From positions 6,197,500 to 6,261,499 of the forward strand of contig JAYGXS010000007.1 of the NCBI GenBank assembly GCA_036362985.1: a stretch of 64,000 nt of DNA, read 5' to 3'. The position numbers and the translations under genes were made by a program. Origin of the DNA: Ligula intestinalis (Eukaryota > Platyhelminthes > Cestoda > Diphyllobothriidea > Diphyllobothriidae). Every line of letters starts with the position of its first letter. Position 1 is the first letter of the stretch. Positions 55,215-64,000 of the stretch are shown here, piece by piece. Below the pieces are notes generated by a model, which searched no databases, was not told where the DNA came from, and saw only the letters and a program-made list of their open reading frames with translations.

Positions 55215-58200
55215 AGGGGCAGTCGCCCGAGGTCGACGGGCTATGCCTACTGCAGCGGCTTGTAACAGTCGAGAGACTGCTTCGGAAACTCCTGCAGAGT
55301 TTCTGTTGCTGTTCTGTTGCCCGTCGTCTATTCACGGGTCATATTAAGCCCGTCTGACATGTTAATTTAAATGTTCCTATAAATGTAAAAATAGATGAGT
55401 AATCAGGCATGCATCCTTAAATTGCAAAATGCATATCATAAAGGAATATTGCACTTAGCAGCTTCCTTGTTCTCACCTGAGGTGACCGTGTGAACACCCT
55501 TGTTATCCTGTGAGACCTGTTTTTGCGACCAAACTGGCTCTGCCAGGCGGAAACGTACCCGTAGATACAGAAAAATAACGCCGACATACTGTCTCATGTC
55601 GACAAAATTGAGGTTCTCACAAACAGTTACTTATTACGCGCACCTTCTATGATTTCATGCCTGGTGAGGAAATCAAACAAGGGAATCGTCAAAAAAACTG
55701 TCTGAATGATTTATTGCAAGGGCACATATTTAGCTAACGATCAGTGTATCCTAAATAGTAAACAGTTAAGACCTTCAGTTTTCTTGAAGGAAAAGCCTTT
55801 TTGTGAGAATCGGATGAAAATTCCACGAGAAAAGGCATTCACGTAATTGTTTTTACCTTTTTGTGCCTAAGGACTGTTATGTCCAGGCACATGTTTGAAG
55901 GACAGTAAGTGATTCGGTTAACGCAGTCAGGCATAAAGTGCACGGTACTGTTATAAATAAGGCCACGACACTAAGGCGAAGACAAACAACGACTGAACTA
56001 CATTTTCTTTAGCTTATTTCGGTAATTTTATCGGCTGTTTACTAAAAGCTGCTGGGCGACTTCTAATAGGGCTTGAGAGAGATAGAGATTGCGCCCCAAA
56101 GGCAGATGAAGATGAATGATTTTATTATGCGATCGGTGAACTTTCATCAACGAATTCAAGAGATGTCTCTGAGAAAATTCACAGGCTCAGTCATGATCTT
56201 TATTTGTGTGAGGTGCTGGTGAAAACAAACGGTGGTTTCTGCATTCAATTACTCATTGAAACTGCCAATCGTTCATATTGGTACGACAGGTAACTGCAAT
56301 GACTGCTAGGTCAAGCACAGGAAGGATGTATATGTGAAGGGTGTTCTCAACTTCCGTATCATTGTCTTCCGATCCGTAATTTGGGATAATGTCTGACAAA
56401 TTCTGAGCAGCTCAGATTTGTCTTTCGAATTTGTTTATTGCTGTCCTTTAACGCATTCATGATTTATCGAATTCGGCTGATTTCTCCCTCAGACAATGGT
56501 AACAAATGTTATCCTATCGGTTTCTTCTCTACTGCACGATATTCAACAAGTCATCAGGCTAACGTTAGCGCTTTCATCTTACACAAGGGATGGATAAAAA
56601 TTTGCAACCTGTCTGAAATTTGCTTGGACCAATCAGAGAACAGCAAATTATTGATTAGCGCCAACTCTGCTACTTTTATTTTTGCCCAACCCCCACCTCC
56701 CTCTACTGCTGGGCCCTGTATTATCCACCCCCCACCACCTCCACTCGTATTCAGCCACCGGGCAGTCCTTCCTGGCGATGCGTCATGCCAATCTTCAACA
56801 CCACATCATCACACACCCGCTGCATGCCCATGCAAATCACTTTGTTGAAACTCCAACCGACAGAGTATCAGATCAAAATGCAGTCAACCTTTCAATTCTA
56901 AATTCCCTAAATTCCAAGTCGGGCAAAAAAAGTATGAATTCAACTAAGATGAGTTTTGACATAAATAAGTGAACTAAGCTCGTGGTCATGTTTATAATTT
57001 GAGGGAAATAGGCGTGAGCCTTTGAGTACTCCACTAAGCGTTCGAATTGCAAAAGCGCCTGACTCACCCGCGTGGTTTTTAGATTACGAAGACATCAGGT
57101 ACCTAGGTACATCCATTCATTTTACACCATATTTTTATTTACTTCGGTTGAAATTGGATATGTGCTCACCCTCTCCCCATCGTCGACAAAACATCGTAAT
57201 ATGAACACTCGCGTGTAACATAGATTACCTTACAGGGCATTCTAGATAGAAAAGATTGTCTCCTATCCTAAAAGTTAAAATAGCCCTTTCCTAGACTTTA
57301 ATCGTAAACCTGATCTTAAGTGTTCTCTGAACTTTTACCATACTGTCCCTAGAATAAAGTACCTTGCAATGTACGCAGTTTCTGTTTTGACGTCATACTG
57401 GTGACGCCTAACTAGTCCGTGTCATAGATCCCGTGGTCATTATATTTCAGAAGTGAGGAATAATTCGTGAATATTATTTATTTCAAATACTACAACGGAT
57501 AAAACTTAATTTCGCCCGTTTGAGATACCTGTGGCACTTGGTCCTGTTCTAAGTTTAAGTTTTACTTCTTTAAATAAAAAACTACCAACTTTAGGTTAAT
57601 ATAACTAAACAAATACTATATGCGAACATAAAAAACTAAACTTAGCTAAACTAAAACAAACAACTAACATGAACTCTAGACTTCACTGATATTACATTTG
57701 AATAATGATCAAAATTAAACTACCAGTCTTGTTAGACAAACGTCTGGCGCTATAGATATCTAAGGTGGGTCACTTGCTTAACCTTTACCAAGCAATGAGT
57801 TTAGGACTCATCTAACAATGTGTTACACTTACGTTTTTGCAATTTATGAAGAGTTGAGCCAAGGACTGCGCAAGCTTTATGATTGCTTCAAGCTTACTCA
57901 TTTTGTGCCTTTATTTTGGCTTATTTTGCCTCGATAGCTGAAGCCCGACAGTTTCTATTTTATTTTACGGTTTTAAGCACTTCTGCACCACCTGCGATGA
58001 CAACATCAGTGGATGTATGCCGGAGGACCAAGTAAACGAAACTTGTGAGTCAGGCGCCAATGCTTGCATGGTATGTGCCTCCATATGCTTCCTGACATTT
58101 TAATGTTTAGGTAAAGTTAAAAGCGATGCTAGATAGAAAGGCTTTTGCACTGGCTGAATTTCCCTTTGTCGGTTTCTTGCGATTATGCGGTGTACATCGC

Positions 58201-58730
58201 AAATCAAATACTGTAGCAAGGCTGCAGCTAGCCTAAAGACAGCAAATGGCACTAAGTTGTGGCACAAATTCATGACAGAAAGCTCAGTTATCACTTAAAT
58301 ATAGTTGCGTTAACCCATAGGCTTTTCATGTATTTATCGTATACTGTATAGTGGATGCCAACTTCTTTCAAGCATACTTACAGCATACTATTTACTGGTC
58401 TCTGGATAAATGATTATTAGAATTAGCCCTCATGGTTCAGACACAGTTCTTCTGGTAGTAGTATCCTAGAATGCGTAGTCCAAACTGAATAGAAACCGCC
58501 AAGTTATCGTGGATAGAGCTGAGTGGGCAGAATCGAAGGGAAATCACAGGAAACCCTGCTGTGCTCCGTGCTCTAAGCGTGAAATTACTGGAAAAAGTAT
58601 AATCCAAGGTTCACACTTCCTGCTGAGATTGAGGAGCTATAAGCCCCGAGCTGAAATTATTCAGTGTCACTGCTGTTTAATATTAGCCTTAGAAATAGCA
58701 GCAGCACTAATTACCGTCAGGTTCACTCCT
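55215..58730. other. No recognisable gene, 55.2-58.7 kb
   Basis: The longest frames are 136 codons (56438-56848) and 96 codons (56682-56972) over a proline-codon-rich tract, without domains. The tract 'ccaatcagagaacagcaaat...ccccacctccctct' resembles sequence near PLE E 3' ends (63860-63915), so a decayed PLE terminus is possible near 56620-56760. The rest is featureless to me. Confidence 0.45.
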
Positions 58731-58734
58731 AGTT

Positions 58735-58761
58735 TAGTAGTAGTAGTAGTAGTAGTAGTAG
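58735..58761. repeat. (TAG)n trinucleotide microsatellite
   Basis: About nine TAG units, followed by imperfect 'agcag' repeats to 58790. Confidence 0.9.
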
Positions 58762-58794
58762 CAGAAATAGCAGAGCAGTACTAGCAGTACCAGC

Positions 58795-59695
58795 CTTGGT
58801 TTCCTTGAGTCTTTTTTGATACCTGCTCTCATTACAATCTTCAAGCAGACGTTTGAAAGGCCAAAAATGGAATACAGGCATCTTTTGTTTGGAAAGTGAA
58901 TACTTACCCCTATGACAAAAGGAGGTGCTTGAATTTACTTTGAAAGCCAACAATTACACTCACGTTTTAGTGGACTCTGGCTAGCCTGTAAAGCATCCAT
59001 CTTGACATGATCACAACTTTAAGAAAAGTTTACATCAACACCCTGGCCCTAGACAAGCAAAAGTTCTGCAAATTTGGGTAATCCATCACCGCTTCAGCTT
59101 TCACTTTTCACGCATTTGACACTCAGCGGTATTTCCTCCATGTTAAGGTCTATGAATTTTGGATGTTTCGCTGTATTTTTTATGTTATTATTAAACAGTG
59201 CATAGGACAGTGTCTTGGTGCCCAGGAAGTGTTTATAAGAATTAGGAAGACTAATAATGCTTATTAAAGTGTACAAAACAATTATTTACCTTAATACTAC
59301 GCATCTCTATATTGAAATATCAACGTATGGACGAAGTTTAAGCGCCATTTTTTGATGCATGCATATAAATAATTAAATAAGTAACGCTCATCAGTAGAAC
59401 GGAAGTTTACACGACAGCCTTCAATATGCTTACACTGGTCGCAAAAAAACAGGTTAACCGACACAAAAACGATCACATGTTCTCGTTGTCGATCTCGTCT
59501 ACTGAAGATCATGCATGTTTCGGCTAGATTGCATAATGGGTAAACGGTGTTTATAACCGAATCTACAGACGCCGATGTCCAGGGTCTGTTTTAGTGCATA
59601 GTAAAAAAATTATACGCGTATTATATCATATCTGAAAGGAAGTTAGTATCAATAAGGAAGTAGTCGGCAACGGCTAATATTTCGTGACCAGCCAT
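58795..59695. other. No recognisable gene, 58.8-59.7 kb
   Basis: Short frames only (59297-59512, 59094-59276), no domain. Confidence 0.5.
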
Positions 59696-59704
59696 GCATA
59701 TACC

Positions 59705-59830
59705 GCCAAGAACGCGTAGCTTAATGGCAAAACGTCTGACCTACACGTCTAGTAAACAAACTGCGCGGACTCGAGACCTGCGTCACACCCGTCTGGTGTG
59801 AAGATATGGCTGGTTTTCAAAAAGACAAAT
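59705..59830 (+). mobile_element. tRNA-derived SINE head or tRNA relic
   Basis: GCGTAGCTTAATGGCAAAACG (A-box-like) at 59714-59734 and GGACTCGAGACC (B-box-like) at 59768-59779, with extra bases between. An acceptor stem cannot be formed, so this is a SINE head or pseudogene and not a tRNA gene. No hammerhead core follows. Confidence 0.5.
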
Positions 59831-59929
59831 AATTTATAAATGTAACTTTAACTGTTACACATTTCTTGTGAGACAAACCTGTTGGCTTACTGTTTGTTAT
59901 TCTTTTCATTAACAAGTCTTAGATCACGA

Positions 59930-60720
59930 GATTAACAGAATGCATTAACGTCATACAATTTCGTGACCTCTCATTCATCTGCAAATAGTCATTGCCTATT
60001 TATAAAATAAATTAACTGAGGAATTTTGGCAAATATTCGCATCCCAGGTATGCATATGCATTAATAAAGTAACTGTCAAATTCAGTGTCAGTTTCGGAGG
60101 GTTAAACCAGATAGGTAAATCGATTGGAAGCTATTAGTCTTAGATGTGGATGCATGGTGAGGAGATAGAGGGGGGAAATAGTTGTCACAGCATAGCAGTT
60201 CATGTTCGTAAAAGCCTGTTGGATGGGGTGAAATGGAGAGGGGACAGAAAACAGGTGAACAGTCAGTCTTAAGGGAGAGCGAGAAGGCGTAAGCGGCGAT
60301 GTTCATGCATACGCAACTCTACATAAACTCGTAAACGCAGTTTGATATGACGTGCATAGGCAAAATTTCTTAAGTTGAGATAAGTAGAACAGCCATTGTT
60401 CTGCTTATGTACAACAATTTAGAGACTGGAAAAATTACTCCAAATCTAGCATCGAAACCTTTGTTTTATCACGTTGGATATAATATCACCCTTGAAGGAG
60501 AGAAAGTCGCTCTCTAACTTTTTTCGGACTGATATTTTGGAAGGCTTTTCTTGCCTGACGTTGCGATAATTAACTGTGAAATTCTCCGGATAGCCTTTTG
60601 CAAGAAACAATCTCTTAAGAAAAATTTTTCATCTTATTAATCGTATCCAAAGAATAGATTCTAAAGCCTTTGTTAAAAGAGCACAAAATATTTTTTTAAT
60701 ATATCAAGAAGTAGACTGTA
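59930..60720 (-). pseudogene. PLE family G copy G2, 3' end and fragments
   Basis: 59930-60300 aligns with the G1 3' UTR ('gtcatacaatttcg', 'gatgtgg...gcatggtgagg', 'agggagagcg'). 60300-60700 aligns with 18590-18960 of G1, i.e. linker and RT thumb, but the GIY-YIG segment between is deleted. Many frameshifts. Confidence 0.7.
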
Positions 60721-60864
60721 TGAAATTAGAAAATAATAGGAATAAATACTTAAATACAATCGTATATCAAGTCGTTGGGGAATTTTGGAGATTGAAGTAA
60801 AACCATATAAGGGAGTTTTCCCATTTATTTTAACCCTTGCAATAGCCTTTTATGCATTGAATTA

Positions 60865-62502
60865 CACTGCCGCGAGTCCTGCAAACAACTTTCATGGTGA
60901 AATTAAACTTTGTAGTTTAGTATATATCTGGACAGGCTATTTTACTCAACTGAATGGATTCAATAATAAGAAGGGCTTTGATTTGGAAAACTGCCCTCTT
61001 AATTAAAGTTTTTGGGGTAAGAATGCACTCATTTTGGCTAAATCATGAGTAAATTTATGTTAAAGAAATTTCTTTTGCTATAAGGAAAGGCAAAACCAAA
61101 TTTTTTCTGGTATACATTGCGCTGTGGAAGAATTACATAATAAGTAAAAAAGGTGGAAACATAATCCGTTCCATAACTGGAAAATTTTGTGTGCATTTGA
61201 TCAAATGGAAGTGAAGCTAAGTTTAAGCAATCACATTTATTTTCAGGTACAAGCAGCGATAAACGTTTTTAAAATTATAACTAGCTATTTTGTGATTTTT
61301 TTGGATAAAATGCATTAACAAAAACGTTTTTGGCGAAACATTTTCTTTTACCGCACAGCTGGCCTTGAGCGTTCGCAAAAGTCCATATGGTACCGCGACG
61401 ACAACGCACAGAAGGCCTTATTACATTTAAGTCATGTAGAAATTTAATTCACGCATGCGAGAGAATACTCGTATTCCAGGAATTTCTATTGGTAAAGGAG
61501 ACATATGTCTCCTATAAATTTAGTTTGTAAACAAAACGTTCAGCTTAAGCGATATTAAGAAACGGAAAAGAAAGTAAAGTAATAAGTATTGCAAAAAATG
61601 GTCATATATTTGACTTGTTTATTTTGCATTCGTCCGCTTATTACGGATCCTGTAATAAATCCCCGTAAGCGGAAAATAATCCACTATAAAGAGAAAAATA
61701 TGTTCTTTCATTTCCAGGCAGATTTAATTGTTTATCTTCAGGTAAATTCAAAAAAATTGTTAAAAGTCTTTAATTTCACTATGACATTACATTGGAAAAA
61801 AGTAAATCAACAAAGAAGTTCGTTACCTTCATATCTAATAAAAGCACTTTTTAAAGAGGATACCTTCTATGGAAACTTTTATTATTAATATTGGGATTAA
61901 AAATATGCGTGTTATCTAGCAGACCTTATGTAGGCTCGACAATGTGGTTTGCTGCTTTGAAGTATGTTCAAATTTGATCTACATGGCCATCTGCATAAAA
62001 AATGACCAAAAGCCCGTTTTTCGGTAAATTCTGTTTAGTTATAGCTTCTTTTAAAGGTATCCATGTTAAAGTAAATTCGAAGGGCAATCATTCAAATTAT
62101 CAAAAAAGGCACCTAAAACGAGCGAGCTGATGAGAAACTTAATTCCGCGATATTTAATAAATAGTTATCCACTAATGGCAATATTAAAAAATATTTTGAC
62201 TGAAGACAACTTCTTTTTATATAACGAAAAAGGTTGCTTAAAGTTTTATACTTAACAAAATATTTAAATTTATTGTTCTAATTTATAGCTATTTTTGACG
62301 CCTGCAGAACCCGGGGATTATCGAGAAAATTTTATTTTTCTCATTAAACACCTAGTATTTCTTATGGTTCTTTTAAGTACTTTATATGCCTTATGCTGCT
62401 TATTATTATTCATAAGTTTTTGTGAATGTATTCTCGCTGGTATAGGTGAAAAATAAACCATTAACAAATTTAGGCAAGTTGCTTGCAGGACTTGCAATAC
62501 TG
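60865..62502 (+). mobile_element. TIR element X, copy X3 (1638 bp)
   Basis: Ends CACTGCCGCGAGTCCTGCAA and, inverted, CAGTATTGCAAGTCCTGCAA. TA on both flanks (60863-60864, 62503-62504). The longest frame (61589-61888) contains RKIIHYKEKNMFFHFQADL and LIKALFKED, matched in X1 and partly X2. No DDE triad recognised. This copy has the best-matched terminal repeats of the three. Confidence 0.8.
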
Positions 62503-62504
62503 TA

Positions 62505-63305
62505 GATATTGCAGTATCTTGAGCAAAATGCAACTATATTCCGCAAAAAAAATTAAAACGAAAAGAAACTGAAAGAAAAAGTAAACAAGAACTTAAATAA
62601 ACCAAAACATAATAAAAATTAAGTATAAATAAAACTTATATGACTGAAGTTAATGGTTGGATGCTATTACTGTGTGGGGAATGCAATGTGCGTGAATTTT
62701 GTCGTACGTCCACGTTATGAAACATTCTTACTCGATTGAAATAACTCACAGTCTTGCGAAATAAGTGAAGTGAGCCCAGAACCAGACTGTCAGCCTATTA
62801 GCAAGTAAAAACTCGCCATTATTTCATTACCTGCTTCTGTTTCTTTAGCCTTTTCTTAAACAGGAATGTTATCTAGCAGGTTATGTTTATTATAACTCAT
62901 CAACTGCTTACCGGATTTCTGACATTTTCGAGGTTGTGTAAACCTTGGGGCCACTTGAGTAGGCTGTTGTGACTTAGCTTCCCTAGCCAATGAAAAACAT
63001 TTTACCTACATCTATTGAGGGTTAATTGTAGCATATCTTCTTTTTCCATAATCCACAGGTTGAACTCTATTTTACACCGGACAAACCGAACGCATTTAAC
63101 TTTCGTTCGAGGTGCGGATCACCGGATTACTGTCCTGCACGATATCCCGACTTCATGTGCACGCCATTTGAGGAAAATGAACAGGTATCATATGGGCGGA
63201 ATCATTTTTTTATATTAAGCATTTTAAGACGTACTTTGTGCAATTTATTCATATCGTGATAGACCAGGGAAGACTTTGTATAGGAGTGCACATGTGTTAA
63301 CTGCA
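62505..63305. other. No recognisable gene, 62.5-63.3 kb
   Basis: A-rich then mixed; short frames without domains. Confidence 0.5.
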
Positions 63306-63309
63306 GAAG

Positions 63310-63310
<1 letters not shown>

Positions 63311-63348
<38 letters not shown>
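63311..63348. repeat. (AT)n microsatellite
   Basis: About 19 TA units, nearly uninterrupted. Confidence 0.9.
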
Positions 63349-63353
<5 letters not shown>

Positions 63354-63458
63354 TTATATGCCTAAAGATTCGGGGTCCAGATATATTATTGCGTGCATCG
63401 ACTCCCAAGGAAGAGGACGAATAATAAGAGGAAACAGGTTTGTGGACCAAATTTCATT

Positions 63459-63506
63459 TGGACTGACGTTTCAAAGGCTCACTCGCTTCCATCATCAGAG
63501 TACCAT
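63459..63506 (-). ncRNA. Hammerhead-like motif, PLE D type
   Basis: The minus strand reads GGTACT, CTGATGA (63492-63498), a helix II region AAGC/GCCTT with a bulge, GAAAC (tttc at 63469-63472), GTC, AGTCC. Helix I GG(T)ACT/AGTCC pairs with one bulge. Core boxes intact; helix III essentially missing. Confidence 0.5.
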
Positions 63507-63579
63507 CCTTACTCTTCCCTATGTAAAAAAGACAAAGGCGAAATCACTGTAAAAGCACTTAAGTATGACAGAGATTTCG

Positions 63580-64000
63580 GCTTCGTGCAGGAGGCCATCG
63601 TCAGCGAATGTGATAACAGCAAGCACGAAATCGACTTTCCAGGGACACGGCTAATGGCACGAGCCAGTTCTAAGGGGGGCAAGAACTACTGGAGGCCTGG
63701 ATGTCATCCTCCAACTCCATTAACAAGGATGTGAATATACCTCCCTGTTATTTTGCACTCTATTCGCTCGTCCAAGAAGCACGGTCCAGTTCATGTCCGG
63801 CCACGTGCGCTGCCACATCAAGGACGCACGCGGGGAAGAAACGGGAGACGAGGAAAGCTTGGACTCAACCAATCACGAATGCTACCCCCATCCCTCTCCT
63901 CTATCCCCACTTCCTCGTAGCTTGACTGCAAAACATGCCAATGCTTGCTGTTTCCCCAATTTTCTCTGACGCTGGCTTGCTGGACGAAACCGAAAGCTCA
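63580..64000 (+). pseudogene. PLE family E copy E2, endonuclease C-terminus
   Basis: The plus strand reads CDNSKHEIDFPGTRLMARAS (about 63609-63668), then in the +1 frame LLEAWMSSSNSINKDVNIPP and CYFALYSLVQEARSS. It corresponds to E1 (HEFDF...ARASNK, LEAWMSDPNSINRHVDIP). The frame change occurs at the same place as in E1. The 3' UTR 'caatgcttgctgtttcccc' leads into a hammerhead. The GIY-YIG core lies beyond the truncation. Confidence 0.75.
63960..64000 (+). ncRNA. Hammerhead-like motif at PLE E2 end (window edge)
   Basis: CTGACGC (63966-63972, last base differs from CTGACGA), helix II region GGCTTGC...GAAACC, GAAA (63992-63995), GCTCA. The window ends inside helix I. Same family as 9478-9525. 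Confidence 0.5.

Noticed and set aside
56438..56848. 136-codon plus-strand frame with proline-rich tract
   Set aside because: Prolines come from a C-rich run; a second overlapping frame is also open; no domain.

Overview
This 64 kb window looks like intergenic, repeat-dominated DNA from a metazoan, most likely a parasitic flatworm and probably a tapeworm. The call rests on the transposon set: many Penelope-like elements (PLEs) with GIY-YIG endonuclease domains and hammerhead-type ribozyme motifs, an RTE-like LINE, tRNA-derived SINEs that carry hammerhead ribozymes, and decayed Tc1/mariner elements. The flatworm assignment comes from recalled family resemblance, not from a search. I found no convincing host protein gene, rRNA or functional tRNA. 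Almost every recognisable reading frame is a damaged transposon protein.

Layout. 0-1.1 kb: a duplicated repeat with a 156-bp ribozyme-bearing insertion. 1.9-4.6 kb: two head-to-head PLE copies (A1-, A2+), A1 being split by a 1554-bp TIR element (X1). 5.1-5.6 kb: MITE W1. 7-12.1 kb: a LINE 3' end and PLE copies D1, E1 and A3. 14.1-17.1 kb: a nearly complete but dead RTE-like LINE on the minus strand. 18-19.3 kb: PLE G1. 20.4-23 kb: two Tc1-like copies flanking PLE D4, the second split by a ribozyme SINE. 23.6-24.2 kb: MITE W2. 25-26.3 kb: LINE 3' end and an inverted SINE pair. 27-29.6 kb: long-TIR element Y with X2 nested inside. 31.3 kb: inverted ribozyme SINEs. 32-35.8 kb: a tandem low-copy repeat (V) containing MITE W3 and PLE D3. 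36-39.1 kb: repeat Q, SINE S copies and an internally deleted mariner. 39.2-40.8 kb and 49.2-51.1 kb: duplicated Z/Y modules. 41.6-49.2 kb: PLE D2, D5, C1, C2 and a tandem ribozyme SINE. 51.1-51.8 kb: 369-bp tandem repeats, each with a hammerhead, next to an assembly gap. 54-55.2 kb: retropepsin-like remnant and PLE B. 59.7-64 kb: SINE head, PLE G2, X3 and PLE E2.

The most interesting content is the density and variety of hammerhead ribozyme motifs. They occur in at least four contexts: PLE termini, tRNA-headed SINEs, a tandem retrozyme-like array, and a small insertion with a target duplication. Second is a set of TIR families (X, Y, W) whose boundaries can be fixed from target duplications, nested insertions and empty sites inside this window. 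Family letters are local labels. Coordinates of decayed elements are approximate unless a target duplication fixes them.
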